Translations under genes and position numbers: made by a program
In this document: one piece after another, positions 1 to 7,878 of the stretch
How the letters are laid out: the number at the start of each line of letters is the position of its first letter
How positions within the stretch are numbered: position 1 is the first letter of the stretch
Assembly: GCA_017453365.1 (NCBI GenBank)
Contig: JAFTKH010000004.1
Location: 1-61,039, forward strand
Origin: Clostridia bacterium
GTDB lineage: Bacteria > Bacillota > Clostridia > Oscillospirales > CAG-272
DNA: 61,039 nt
Reading direction: 5' to 3'
The notes under the pieces: model-generated
Told to the model about the DNA's origin: nothing
Seen by the model: the letters and a program-made list of their open reading frames with translations, nothing else
Databases searched by the model: none

Positions 1-22
1 CTACCAACTGAGCTACAGAGGC
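1..22 (-). tRNA. partial tRNA, 5' end only
   Basis: Read on the minus strand, this is the first 22 nt of a tRNA: a 7-nt acceptor strand GCCTCTG, then TA and the D-arm GCTCAGTTGGTAG. The anticodon lies outside the window, so the amino acid cannot be assigned. It is the third gene of a minus-strand tRNA operon. Confidence 0.85.
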
Positions 23-35
23 GTTTCCTCGAGAA

Positions 36-112
36 TGGCGACTCGGATGGGGCTCGAACCCACGACCTCTAGCGTGACAGGCTAGCGCTCTAACCAACTG
101 AGCTACCAAGCC
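36..112 (-). tRNA. tRNA-Asp (GTC)
   Basis: The minus strand folds into a full cloverleaf. Acceptor arms are GGCTTGG and CCGAGTC, the anticodon stem is CTAGC/GCTAG, and the loop CTGTCAC gives anticodon GTC. The T-arm contains GGTTCGAGCC and the 3' CCA is encoded. It lies between tRNA-Val and the partial tRNA. Confidence 0.95.
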
Positions 113-158
113 ATTTCTCGAACAGGTTCTCCAACCTTTATGAAAGGTCTTGTAACCT

Positions 159-234
159 TGGTGGAAAGTACAGGGCTCGAACCTGTGACCCTCTGCTTGT
201 AAGGCAGATGCTCTCCCAACTGAGCTAACCTTCC
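159..234 (-). tRNA. tRNA-Val (TAC)
   Basis: Minus-strand cloverleaf with acceptor arms GGAAGGT and ACTTTCC, anticodon stem TCTGC/GCAGA and loop CTTACAA, so anticodon TAC. CCA is encoded. It is the first tRNA behind the promoter at 250-278. Confidence 0.95.
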
Positions 235-249
235 CCAGAACGCTTAACT

Positions 250-278
250 ATTATAACAAATCACTTTTTGTTTGTCAA
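250..278 (-). promoter_or_regulatory. sigma-A promoter of the tRNA operon
   Basis: On the minus strand TTGACA (273-278) and TATAAT (250-255) are separated by 17 bp. Both boxes are perfect consensus. Transcription would start just before tRNA-Val, as expected for a strong stable-RNA promoter. Confidence 0.9.
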
Positions 279-393
279 GTGCTTTCTCGAATATTTTTGA
301 AAAAAATTTAAAGCAGAAAAAACAAACTCGCGGCGAGCCGCTGAAAATTCATTTTTTCTTCCTTATTATATCACGCACGCGGTGGCATGCAGG

Positions 394-1776
394 CTATACT
401 ACCCTGCGTGCCCAATTATATTTTTTGAGAAGGATTGCGCCGAGTGCGACCTTAAGAATATCCGTCGCCTGACATATCGGATAGAGAAAATAAATATCCA
501 TCCCCGTGGCGTAAGCGAGAATCGCCGATACCGGCACTACGCACGCCCACATGAAGCCCGAGTCCATAAGCATTGTGATAAGCACCTTGCCGCCCGAGCG
601 TATAGTATAATAGGAGGTATTGGCGAAGGCGAAAATCGGCATAAGGATACACTGTACCGACAGCATATAGGTCGCGAGCGACTGCACGTCGGCATCGACG
701 TCGAACAGCTTCGGCAAAAACGGCGTGACAGAAAGAAGCATACAGCCTATAACTGCGGCGGCAAAAACCGAGAAGGCTATCATCTTTCGCGACGTATCTC
801 GCGCTTTCTCTATCTCGCCCGCCCCGAGACGGGTGCCGACCATTATTGCGATAGCAGAGCCCATAGACAGATAAACGACAGAGAACACGTTAAACACCGT
901 CGAGGCGACGCTCGACGCAGCAAGAGCGGTAACGCCGCGTGTCGAATAGCACTGATTTCTGACAGTTATAGCTACGCTCCACATACACTCGTTAATTATT
1001 ATGGGCATTCCCTTTTTAATTATTCGCACCGTAAGCTCGCCCGGTATTCTTAACGAGCGGTACAGTCCGCGTGCAAAGGTGTACCGTCCCGTATGAGTGT
1101 GAGTCCAGACAACGAGTATCAAAAGCTCAACCACTCGCGATATCGAGGTTGCTATCGCGGCACCCGCAACTCCAAGTGCGGGGAAGCCTAAAAGTCCGAA
1201 TATAAGTATAAGGTTTAAGACAAAATTGGTCACAACCGACGCTATGCTCGATACCATGGGGAGCACGGTGCGCTCACACTCGCGCAAGGTTGATGCATAC
1301 GCCTGCGATACGGAATACGGCACAAGACCTATAAGAATATAGAGCAGATAGCTTTTCGCCTCTTGAAAAACGAGCTGAAGGTCGGCTCCCGTGCCGTCGT
1401 CATGTAAAAAAAGCTTTACAAGAACGTCTGAAAAAACGTAGAAGACAAGCACCCCGAGAACGCCAACTGCAAGGTTGACTATAAGCTTAAAGCGGAAGGT
1501 CGCGCGGACACTTGTATCGTCGCCCTTCCCATGGAACTGCGCCGTGAATATACCTGCAGCAGAAACCGCGCCGAACACCAGCAGATTGAAAATAAAAACG
1601 AACTGATTAACTATCGACACACCCGACATCGACTCCGTGCCAAGCGAGCCCACCATAATATTGTCAAGCAGATTTACAAAATTCGTAATACCCATCTGTA
1701 TCATAATGGGCACGGCCGTCGCCACAACCTCTAAATAGAATTTTCTGTCTCCCACGTATCTCTTTATAAAGGACAT
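394..1776 (-). CDS. MATE family multidrug/cation efflux protein
   Basis: A 460-residue integral membrane protein with about twelve hydrophobic segments. The N-terminal region (EVVATAVPIMIQMGITNFV, then NLLDNIMVGSLG) is typical of the MATE (NorM/DinF-like) family, which exports drugs or metabolites using a Na+ or H+ gradient. The ATG at 1776 is preferred over an in-frame ATG 23 codons upstream because GGGAGA sits 8 nt before it. It is a single gene with no operon partner. The substrate cannot be inferred. Confidence 0.9.
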   Translation of the reverse strand: MSFIKRYVGDRKFYLEVVATAVPIMIQMGITNFVNLLDNIMVGSLGTESMSGVSIVNQFVFIFNLLVFGAVSAAGIFTAQFHGKGDDTSVRATFRFKLIVNLAVGVLGVLVFYVFSDVLVKLFLHDDGTGADLQLVFQEAKSYLLYILIGLVPYSVSQAYASTLRECERTVLPMVSSIASVVTNFVLNLILIFGLLGFPALGVAGAAIATSISRVVELLILVVWTHTHTGRYTFARGLYRSLRIPGELTVRIIKKGMPIIINECMWSVAITVRNQCYSTRGVTALAASSVASTVFNVFSVVYLSMGSAIAIMVGTRLGAGEIEKARDTSRKMIAFSVFAAAVIGCMLLSVTPFLPKLFDVDADVQSLATYMLSVQCILMPIFAFANTSYYTIRSGGKVLITMLMDSGFMWACVVPVSAILAYATGMDIYFLYPICQATDILKVALGAILLKKYNWARRVV

Positions 1777-2062
1777 TTTTTCACGTCTCCCAAACCGAGC
1801 AATGGGCGGTCTTAAAAACACGCCCGTCTGCCCCGATTTTCTCAAATATTCGATTTTTCTATCGGTATATTTTTCACCGCATTCGGTGTTGGCAAAAGCA
1901 GTTAGAGTATAACATACGCAAACCGTTTTTTCAAGCGAAAAATAAATTATATATAGCCCGAGGTGTCAAAACGTCAACGTTAGCATATAATAATCCTATA
2001 GTCCTGCGGACAGAAGGCGAAAAAGAAAATCGAGAAAAAGCCGATAAAAATTCCCGAAACCC

Positions 2063-2091
2063 TTGACAAACACAAAAAGCTTTGGTATACT
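2063..2091 (+). promoter_or_regulatory. sigma-A promoter of tRNA-Cys
   Basis: TTGACA (2063-2068) and TATACT (2086-2091) with a 17-bp spacer, 20 bp before the tRNA-Cys gene. Confidence 0.9.
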
Positions 2092-2111
2092 ATTAAGGCA
2101 CAAAACGGCAC

Positions 2112-2186
2112 GGCGTCATAGCCAAGTGGTAAGGCAAAGGTCTGCAACACCTCTATCCCCCGGTTCAAATCCGGGTGACGCCTCCA
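2112..2186 (+). tRNA. tRNA-Cys (GCA)
   Basis: Acceptor arms GGCGTCA and TGACGCC, the short D-arm typical of tRNA-Cys, anticodon loop CTGCAAC (GCA), T-arm CCCGG/CCGGG around TTCAAAT, and an encoded CCA. It has its own promoter and terminator. Confidence 0.96.
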
Positions 2187-2221
2187 AAAAGAAAAGTCGC
2201 GTAAGCGGCTTTTTCTTTTTG
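2186..2221 (+). terminator. rho-independent terminator of tRNA-Cys
   Basis: The arm 2186-2200 (AAAAAGAAAAGTCGC) pairs with 2205-2220 (GCGGCTTTTTCTTTTT) around GTAA. The 3' arm supplies the T-rich tail. Confidence 0.85.
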
Positions 2222-2333
2222 TACTTTTTTGCTATTCTCTTTTCGCTCTTCACTTTTATCTAAATATCCCGAGCGACTTTTCCAGAGAAGAGAGAAAAGA
2301 AAAGGTAGCTTTTCTCCTGTCGGTCGAAAAGCA

Positions 2334-2362
2334 TTGATTTTTAGTCAAAATTATGATATAAT
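2334..2362 (+). promoter_or_regulatory. sigma-A promoter of a decayed gene
   Basis: TTGATT (2334-2339) and TATAAT (2357-2362) with a 17-bp spacer, upstream of the pseudogene at 2388. The promoter looks intact although the gene does not. Confidence 0.75.
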
Positions 2363-2387
2363 CGTATTGTAAATAGAGGTGAAGATC

Positions 2388-2590
2388 ATGAATAGTCCAT
2401 TGCTTGAAAAGTCTATGGATTTTGCAACGCAAATCGTACTTTTTTATGAGGAATTTTCAAAAAGCAAAAAGGACACTACGATTGCAAAGTAATTATTACG
2501 TTCTGCGACAAGTGTTGGCGCAAACATAAACGAAGCCATTTAAGATTTCTTTGGCAGAAGAGAGCAAAAGAATGTTAATTTCATCCCTTA
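2388..2590 (+). pseudogene. four-helix bundle (23S intervening-sequence) protein, broken
   Basis: From the ATG at 2388 the frame gives MNSPLLEKSMDFATQIVLFY and continues to IAK. A TAA at 2490 interrupts it, and then the same frame reads LLRSATSVGANINEA before a second TAA at 2541. Both halves match the S23/four-helix bundle family, whose members read IAKQLLRSGTSIGANINEA. Each stop replaces a position where CAA (Gln) would fit, and the C-terminal part is lost. A ribosome binding site (GAGGTGAAG) and promoter remain. Family members occur inside rRNA intervening sequences or as free genes of unknown role. Confidence 0.8.
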
Positions 2591-2631
2591 ACACCGCAAA
2601 AAATAATAACAAATAATTTTCAAAATCTTAT

Positions 2632-2660
2632 CTGGACTTCCAGCTTCCTTTCGGTATAAT
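2632..2660 (+). promoter_or_regulatory. possible promoter of the 2692 gene
   Basis: TATAAT at 2655-2660, with a weak -35 CTGGAC (2632-2637) 17 bp upstream. The start codon follows 31 nt later. Confidence 0.5.
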
Positions 2661-2691
2661 GGTATTTATAAAACCGAAAGGAAGTTTTTAT

Positions 2692-2880
2692 ATGGAATAC
2701 AAAATCAACCACTATTACCGAGTAAAATACGCCCTCGTCCTCGCGCGACAAAGCTTTCTGAAAGATCCGCCAAAGGAGAATTATGAGGAATACGCCCGAA
2801 AGGTAAGCGCCCGAGCGTATTTCATCGTTCTGAATAAAATCGACGAGCTTGACGGCACGAATGAAAGGCTTTTTAAATAA
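2692..2880 (+). CDS. small hypothetical protein, 62 aa
   Basis: A 62-residue basic protein beginning MEYKINHYYRVKYAL. The ATG at 2692 is chosen because GGAAG lies 9 nt upstream; the extended frame to 2659 overlaps the -10 box. It is predicted to be mostly helical and has no signal peptide or membrane segment. I do not recognise the family. It sits in an AT-rich accessory stretch between a pseudogene and degenerate sequence. A start with a well placed ribosome binding site and promoter supports expression, but a functional assignment is not possible. Confidence 0.5.
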   Translation: MEYKINHYYRVKYALVLARQSFLKDPPKENYEEYARKVSARAYFIVLNKIDELDGTNERLFK

Positions 2881-3635
2881 AAAATATGAAACCGAATTTT
2901 CTTATATTATTCCAGCAACTCTGTAGCCGTATTTTTACATGCACAATACAAACAAGAGAACCAATTCTCCGGATTGCTTCTCTTGTTTGTCACGCACTCC
3001 TTGATTTGAATCGTTTTCTCCCTTGACGTGGAGAGTTCTAATCCGCGACCAAAAAACGATTAATTATCGTTTTCACACCGTGAGACACCCACACAGGGCA
3101 AAGTTTGCCCTGTGGAAAGCGAGGAGCCATCGAAGCAAGCTTGTCGAGTGGCACAGGGCGAATATGCGACGGGGCGGAGTGACGCCACGTAAAAACCTGC
3201 ACGAAAGCACAATTTTTTGCTTTTTACCTCTTTGCTTTTGAGTAGAAGACAGCTTTTGCATAGAAAATACCGGTGGAGCAATTAGGTATATTTACGCTAT
3301 GGCAAAAGTCAGCCTATTTTAAGTTGAAAAGTAATAGATTTTATGCTATAATCATTATATAGAGGTAAAAAGTGGAAAAATACCGTTTGACAGACAATTG
3401 CTGGAAACGGTTTTTTCAGAAAATACGCTTGTGATCTTAAATGTTGGAACAGCTTTAAAAACACATTAAACAAGCATACTTAAAATGACAACTCGCTCTA
3501 CCAGTGTATTTAGGGAGCGAGCGGATTGAAAAAATTTTAATATAGGGCAGATATTTAAGACAAACCCCTTCCTTAAAAAACATAGGGCTTAAACAAAAGT
3601 TAATCACCTAATTTATAACATCAAGGAGTACAGAA
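2881..3635. other. gene-poor stretch with palindrome and coding remnant
   Basis: No intact gene is supported here. Position 3092-3114 is a perfect 11-bp inverted repeat with a 1-nt centre (CACAGGGCAAA/TTTGCCCTGTG). It lies within a GC-richer block (3070-3190) unlike the AT-rich surroundings. A sigma-A-like promoter (TTGAAA 3324-3329, 17 bp, TATAAT 3347-3352) precedes an open stretch at 3380-3466 reading IPFDRQLLETVFSENTLVIL and ending in TAA at 3467. This resembles the tail or start of a lost gene and has no good start codon. Confidence 0.5.
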
Positions 3636-4394
3636 ATGAGTAACTACGTTATTATAGGAGCAAATTCGGAAATCGGCACATCGTTGGCACAGCACTTAAT
3701 TTCCCACAAACACAATGTAATATTAGTATCTCGGTCAAAAAAATCCTCCTGGGGATCCTCAAACGATTGGTTGGACGGCATAGATTTAACAAATGAATTG
3801 AATTTGCTGACCTTAAAAAACTTTATACAAAGCAAGTTTAATTCACCGTTTACATTGATACATAGTGTTGGAAACTTTTGGGAACACAAACCTATCACAA
3901 GCACATCATTTTCAGAAGCGGCTTCGCAAATAAACAGTCATTATATTACACTTTTTGGTGTTATTAAGGCGGTTATACCGATAATGCAATCGATGGGCGG
4001 GGGAAAGATTATTGCATTCAGCTGCAATTCGGTTAAGTACAATTACCCAGATATGGCTGCTTTCACATCATCTAAAGCGGCGGTTGAATGTTTGATTAAA
4101 TGCGTAGCAAACGAGCAATCCAAATATAATATAATTTTGAATGCTTTTGCGTTACCGTCAATAAAGACCAATAGTGTTATCGAAACAAAACCGTCTGAAT
4201 ACCATAATGATTACGCGACCTTGGAAGAACTATCAAATTGTATTGAAAGCACCGTGGAACACCTTTCTCCGCTCACAAACGGAAATGTAATAAATTTGTT
4301 TAAATACAGCGATTCATTTTACCACAAAGGATATTATGAAAGAAATATAATTTGGGAGGAAAATTCAAATGAAGGAATTAAAAGATTACTATGA
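3636..4394 (+). CDS. SDR-fold protein, catalytic residues replaced
   Basis: A 252-residue short-chain dehydrogenase/reductase fold protein. The N-terminal dinucleotide-binding turn is GANSEIG (residues 8-14). The catalytic block FSCNSVKYNYPDMAAFTSSK (128-147) aligns with the usual S-(12 residues)-YxxxK. However, the Ser position holds Cys130 and the Tyr position holds Phe143; only Lys147 is kept. It may therefore bind NAD(P) without acting as a normal oxidoreductase. The start follows AAGGAG by 9 nt. The last 26 nt overlap the next gene, so the two are probably translationally coupled. Base composition is clearly more AT-rich than the core genes, suggesting acquisition. Substrate unknown. Confidence 0.85.
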   Translation: MSNYVIIGANSEIGTSLAQHLISHKHNVILVSRSKKSSWGSSNDWLDGIDLTNELNLLTLKNFIQSKFNSPFTLIHSVGNFWEHKPITSTSFSEAASQINSHYITLFGVIKAVIPIMQSMGGGKIIAFSCNSVKYNYPDMAAFTSSKAAVECLIKCVANEQSKYNIILNAFALPSIKTNSVIETKPSEYHNDYATLEELSNCIESTVEHLSPLTNGNVINLFKYSDSFYHKGYYERNIIWEENSNEGIKRLL

Positions 4395-5076
4395 CAGCTG
4401 GAAAAAAAATGCTTGGATACTAAGTCTGATTTGTTGGGTGATTTTGGTTGCTGTTTTCTATAGCATAGACGTTTTAATATCTAATGTATTAACCATATGG
4501 GCTAATGATCCAAATGTGTTGTGGATTGACAGCAAAAACATTGATTTTATTAAATACATTATTACACTTTTATTAGGCTTTATAACTCCGACATCAGTAA
4601 CTGTTTTCATATATTTTCAAATTCTTAATTACATAAATAAAAAGGGCTGGAAGAAAAAATTTCCACATTATGATGTTAGTGGAACATGGACAGATATTAC
4701 TACATACACAAAAAGGCTTGGCAAAGACGGATGGGAAGTATTGCTCGACAAATCAATATCCTCACCTGCGATAATCGAACAGACTTGTCAACACATTCTA
4801 ATAAAAAATTCTGTTGGCGAAGATTTTAGGTGGTACTCAATTTTAGCTGACTGGAATGAGAACGGTGCTTTGGAAATCTTTTACAAGGTAGAATATAGCA
4901 ACAAACTGCAGCTACAAGGGTACCCGGAATGCCGAGTAGGATACGAACGTATGAATATTCAGAATGATGGTCAAACAAACAATCAAAGACCAACCGTGAT
5001 GAGAGGTCAATTTTGGCACTGTCTTGCTTCCGATGAAAAACCTGTATATATGGGAGATGTAGTATATAAAAAATAA
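4369..5076 (+). CDS. two-TM beta-barrel protein, Cap15-like
   Basis: A 235-residue protein with two N-terminal membrane helices (about 16-38 and 58-83), a basic KKGWKKKF linker and a C-terminal beta-rich domain (about 100-235). That domain opens with SGTWTD, contains IIEQTCQHILI followed by RWYSILADW, and ends GQFWHCLASDEKPVYMGDVV. This layout, two TM helices plus a small lipocalin-like beta barrel with an I-x-Q-T-x-x-x-I strand, is that of CBASS Cap15 membrane effectors and relatives. The match is by architecture and motif only. No CD-NTase gene is visible nearby. GGAGG lies 7 nt upstream, inside the SDR gene. Its partner is probably the SDR protein. Confidence 0.6.
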   Translation: MKELKDYYDSWKKNAWILSLICWVILVAVFYSIDVLISNVLTIWANDPNVLWIDSKNIDFIKYIITLLLGFITPTSVTVFIYFQILNYINKKGWKKKFPHYDVSGTWTDITTYTKRLGKDGWEVLLDKSISSPAIIEQTCQHILIKNSVGEDFRWYSILADWNENGALEIFYKVEYSNKLQLQGYPECRVGYERMNIQNDGQTNNQRPTVMRGQFWHCLASDEKPVYMGDVVYKK

Positions 5077-5348
5077 GTTACATTGAATGCTAACAGCAGT
5101 TCATTACCTTTTTTAATATCATATAAACATTTGATTCCTTTCGCTACATGAAAATTTGAAAGCTCGAAATGCTTTTAGCTGCGGCCTGCCTGAAGGTTAT
5201 ATTACTGAGCAAATCAGAGTTCGATATTCTTATGTCAATAGATATGAAAAGTATTAGCGAATATCTTTATCAGATGAGTGATAAAAAAGCCCATTTTCTC
5301 TCCAAAAAACAAAGAAGCAAAAGGCTATAATTATTTCCCGCTTTTGGC
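5077..5348. other. intergenic stretch with possible coding remnant
   Basis: No gene with a start and ribosome binding site is supported. An open stretch around 5164-5253 reads CGLPEGYITEQIRVRYSYVN then stops. It looks like decayed coding sequence of unknown origin. Confidence 0.35.
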
Positions 5349-5377
5349 TTGAAAACAAAAAAACGGTATGATATAAT
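5349..5377 (+). promoter_or_regulatory. sigma-A promoter of the purine permease
   Basis: TTGAAA (5349-5354) and TATAAT (5372-5377) with 17 bp between. Only 33 nt separate the -10 box from the start codon, so there is no room for a purine riboswitch. Confidence 0.8.
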
Positions 5378-5410
5378 AAGAACATCAACTTTGCAAAGGA
5401 GACTTTTCTC

Positions 5411-6766
5411 TTGGAAAAACTGTTTCATCTAAAAGAAAACGGTACGAAAGTATCAACCGAAATCATAGCAGGTCTTACGACCTTTTTCGCTATGTCCTAC
5501 ATTATCGTGGTTAACCCCGGCATTCTTTCCGAAGCGGGCATGGAATGGGGCGCGGTGTTCCTCGCGACCATTATCTCCGCGATAGTCGGAACTCTCGTTA
5601 TGGGTCTTGTCGCGAACGTCCCCTATGCACAGGCACCCGGTATGGGCCTCAATGCGTTCTTCGTTTACACCGTATGCTTTACGCTTGATTTTACTTGGCA
5701 GCAAGCACTTTCTATGGTGTTTATCTGCGGTATTCTTAATATTTTAATTACCGTAACCAAAGTCCGTAAATACATAATAAAGGCAATTCCCTTAAGTCTT
5801 CAGCACGCTATCGGTGGCGGTATAGGTATTTTCGTCGCCTACATCGGATTTCTTAATGTCGGCATCGTGGATTTCAGCTCGGGAGTCCCTGCGCTCCCCA
5901 CTCTGAATCAGCCTAACTTATGGGTGTTCCTCATAGGCCTCGTACTCATAGTTGTTCTTCTTGTTCTCAAGGTAAAGGGCGCTATCCTGATTGCCATAGC
6001 CGCAACAACGGTTATAGGTATTCCCTTCGGCGTAACACAGCTCGGCGAGACTATCAGCTTCACAGAGGCGTGCTCGCAGCTCCCCACAACCTTCCTCGCT
6101 ATCTTCAGAGAGGGCGGTATTATGACTCTGTTCTCTGATGTTAAAAAGCTTCCTTTGGTGCTTATAACCATCTTCTCCTTCAGTATTTCAGATACGTTCG
6201 ATACGATAGGTACATTTATCGGCACCGGACGCCGTAGCGGCATCTTCTCCGAGGAGGATGAAAAAGCAATGGAGTCGGGAGCCGGCTTTAAATCAAAAAT
6301 GGACAAGGCTCTTTTCGCAGATGCAGCGGCTACGTCCGTCGGTTCGCTGTTCGGTACGTCGAACACAACTACCTTTGTTGAAAGCGCCGCAGGCATTGGC
6401 GCAGGCGGACGCACCGGCCTTACCTCGGTAGTAGTTGCCCTCTGCTTTGCAATTTCGGCCTTCTTCTCAACCTTCATAAGCGCAGTTCCTGCGGCGGCAA
6501 CCGCTCCCGCGCTTGTGGTGGTCGGCGTTATGATGATGTCGTCGTTCAAGGATATTGACTGGGGAGACTTCGATGAAGCCGTTCCCGCATTCTTCGCAGG
6601 TATTTTTATGGCGCTCTGCTACAGCATCTCCTACGGTATCGCGGCAGGCTTCATATTCTACATCATTGTAAAGATATGTAAGGGAAAGATAAAGGAGATA
6701 AACCCGATCCTCTGGGTCTGCACGGGTCTTTTTATACTGAATTTTATTCTTCTTGCGGTTATTTAA
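5411..6766 (+). CDS. NCS2-family purine permease (AzgA/PbuG-like)
   Basis: A 451-residue membrane transporter with about 12-14 hydrophobic segments. The N-terminus (STEIIAGLTTFFAMSYIIVV, then NPGILSEAGM) and the internal SDTFDTIGTFIGTGRRSG and TSNTTTFVESAAGIGAGGRT blocks are hallmarks of the AzgA/PbuG branch of NCS2. This branch imports hypoxanthine, guanine or adenine by proton symport. The start is TTG at 5411, preceded by AAAGGAG. Length is normal. It is monocistronic behind its own promoter. Which purine it carries cannot be told. Confidence 0.93.
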   Translation: MEKLFHLKENGTKVSTEIIAGLTTFFAMSYIIVVNPGILSEAGMEWGAVFLATIISAIVGTLVMGLVANVPYAQAPGMGLNAFFVYTVCFTLDFTWQQALSMVFICGILNILITVTKVRKYIIKAIPLSLQHAIGGGIGIFVAYIGFLNVGIVDFSSGVPALPTLNQPNLWVFLIGLVLIVVLLVLKVKGAILIAIAATTVIGIPFGVTQLGETISFTEACSQLPTTFLAIFREGGIMTLFSDVKKLPLVLITIFSFSISDTFDTIGTFIGTGRRSGIFSEEDEKAMESGAGFKSKMDKALFADAAATSVGSLFGTSNTTTFVESAAGIGAGGRTGLTSVVVALCFAISAFFSTFISAVPAAATAPALVVVGVMMMSSFKDIDWGDFDEAVPAFFAGIFMALCYSISYGIAAGFIFYIIVKICKGKIKEINPILWVCTGLFILNFILLAVI

Positions 6767-6799
6767 AGCCTCTTTCAATCTATGCGAAACTTCATTTTA

Positions 6800-6915
6800 G
6801 GCACAGACCGGTGTAGCGACTGCGACGACGTCGAGAGCGGAGCAAATTATTTTACCCAAAGTCGCGACGGTCTACATAAGTACGTCAAGCGAGCGCACGA
6901 CTACCGGTACTACGC
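6800..6915. repeat. dispersed GC-rich repeat, copy 1
   Basis: A noncoding block containing GTCGCGACGGTCTACATAAG and TACGTCAAGCGAGCG. It shares a TAG...TACGTC(A/G)AGCG core with 15175-15275 and, more loosely, 23840-23960. All three copies lie directly behind genes. Confidence 0.35.
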
Positions 6916-6967
6916 ATATATGATAAATGAAATTCTGTAAACAAACAATGCTCCCTAAAAGGGGCAT

Positions 6968-7000
6968 AAAGGGCAAGCCAATTTTCCTGGCTTGCCCTTT
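6968..7000. terminator. bidirectional terminator
   Basis: AAGGGCAAGCCA and TGGCTTGCCCTT form a 12-bp stem with A-rich and T-rich flanks. It can serve both the permease side and the minus-strand regulator that ends at 7003. Confidence 0.85.
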
Positions 7001-7002
7001 TA

Positions 7003-7206
7003 TTAGCAATCTTCCATACCTATAAAATAATCTGCCGACACGCCGTAAAATTTGCAGAGCTTTATAAGATCCTCAATTTTCAGCTCTGCTCTTCCCTCCT
7101 CTATATGACTGTAGCCCTGCTGGGATTTATTTATAACTGCCGCGACCTCTCGCTGCGTAAAATCCCTGTCCTCACGCAGGTTTCTCATTCTCGTCCTATA
7201 GTTCAT
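7003..7206 (-). CDS. XRE-family repressor, 67 aa
   Basis: A 67-residue single-domain Cro/C1-type helix-turn-helix protein. The HTH spans about residues 10-60: FTQREVAAVINKSQQGYSHI, followed by EEGRAELKIEDLIKLCKFYG and ending SADYFIGMEDC. The ATG at 7206 is chosen because AAGGAG lies 6 nt upstream; an upstream in-frame ATG at 7251 falls inside the operator. It faces the gene at 7335 across two 15-bp palindromes and is probably the repressor of both. It is a close structural twin of the regulator at 10779-10988. Confidence 0.85.
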   Translation of the reverse strand: MNYRTRMRNLREDRDFTQREVAAVINKSQQGYSHIEEGRAELKIEDLIKLCKFYGVSADYFIGMEDC

Positions 7207-7222
7207 AGCCAACTCCTTACAT

Positions 7223-7290
7223 ATTTTATGTAAAAAGTGTAGCATACTCAAAAATTGAGTATTGACATTTACTCAAAGATTGAGTATAAT
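7223..7290. promoter_or_regulatory. divergent promoters with two ACTCAA palindromes
   Basis: Two palindromes, ACTCAAAAATTGAGT (7246-7260) and ACTCAAAGATTGAGT (7271-7285), lie 25 bp apart centre to centre. The rightward promoter is TTGACA (7262-7267), 17 bp, TATAAT (7285-7290), with the second palindrome filling its spacer. The leftward promoter is TTGAGT (minus strand, 7246-7251), 17 bp, TAAAAT (7223-7228), with its -35 inside the first palindrome. Binding by the adjacent XRE protein should block both directions. Confidence 0.85.
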
Positions 7291-7334
7291 ATATATCGCA
7301 GTTTAATATTATAATTCGACACCGGAGGACATAA

Positions 7335-7874
7335 ATGGCAAAAAAGAATATAACCGAAAACTGGGTCTGCAAAACGGTAAAAGTTTTTCGAATTTTCTTG
7401 TGTGCAGCGTTGATCTTGTTTTCTCTCACGCTTCTTTTACCGGACAAGGATACCATCTACACTTTTACTACACAAGAAAGCTTTGAAAGTTCTGATGTAT
7501 ACAAATATGTACATTCTGCCGTTTCTTCAATAGAAGGAGATGACAGCATAGTTAATATCGAAACAATAAAGTATGTAATCATGGATGATGTCGAAAGTGA
7601 TTACTACAGCATAGTAGTAAAAGTGAAGTATGATAATACCGACGATACCGTTACCCGTTTTTTTGAAACAAAATATGTACGGGAGTACAACGATTTTTTT
7701 CATAGATATGAAACCAAGCTAAAACAATCCGAGGTTGCCGAAAGTGACTACAACGCAACCAAACGGATAACTTTGATATCGAGAATATTGCCTTTTCTTT
7801 TTGAAACAGACGCACAAGAGCACGAGTTAGACAGTAAATGTATTTCATACGTGCTGTCCAAAATAAAGGGGTGA
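7335..7874 (+). CDS. hypothetical single-TM protein
   Basis: A 179-residue protein with one hydrophobic segment at about 18-35 (VFRIFLCAALILFSLTLLL), then a polar, acidic domain. It is probably anchored with the C-terminal part outside. No family is recognised. A GGAGG sits 7 nt before the ATG. It is first in a three-gene unit with two zinc-ribbon membrane proteins (gaps of 4 and 11 nt) controlled by the XRE operators at 7223-7290. Confidence 0.75.
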   Translation: MAKKNITENWVCKTVKVFRIFLCAALILFSLTLLLPDKDTIYTFTTQESFESSDVYKYVHSAVSSIEGDDSIVNIETIKYVIMDDVESDYYSIVVKVKYDNTDDTVTRFFETKYVREYNDFFHRYETKLKQSEVAESDYNATKRITLISRILPFLFETDAQEHELDSKCISYVLSKIKG

Positions 7875-7878
7875 CACT

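Noticed and set aside
3023..3281. Short open frames on both strands around the 3092-3114 palindrome
   Set aside because: They come from the GC-rich palindromic block, have no ribosome binding site and no recognisable product.
5378..5410. Purine riboswitch before the NCS2 permease
   Set aside because: Only 33 nt lie between the -10 box and the start codon, too short for the aptamer, and its conserved loops are absent.
7246..7285. CRISPR-like pair of repeats
   Set aside because: The two near-identical 15-mers are palindromic operators within a divergent promoter. There is no array and there are no cas genes.
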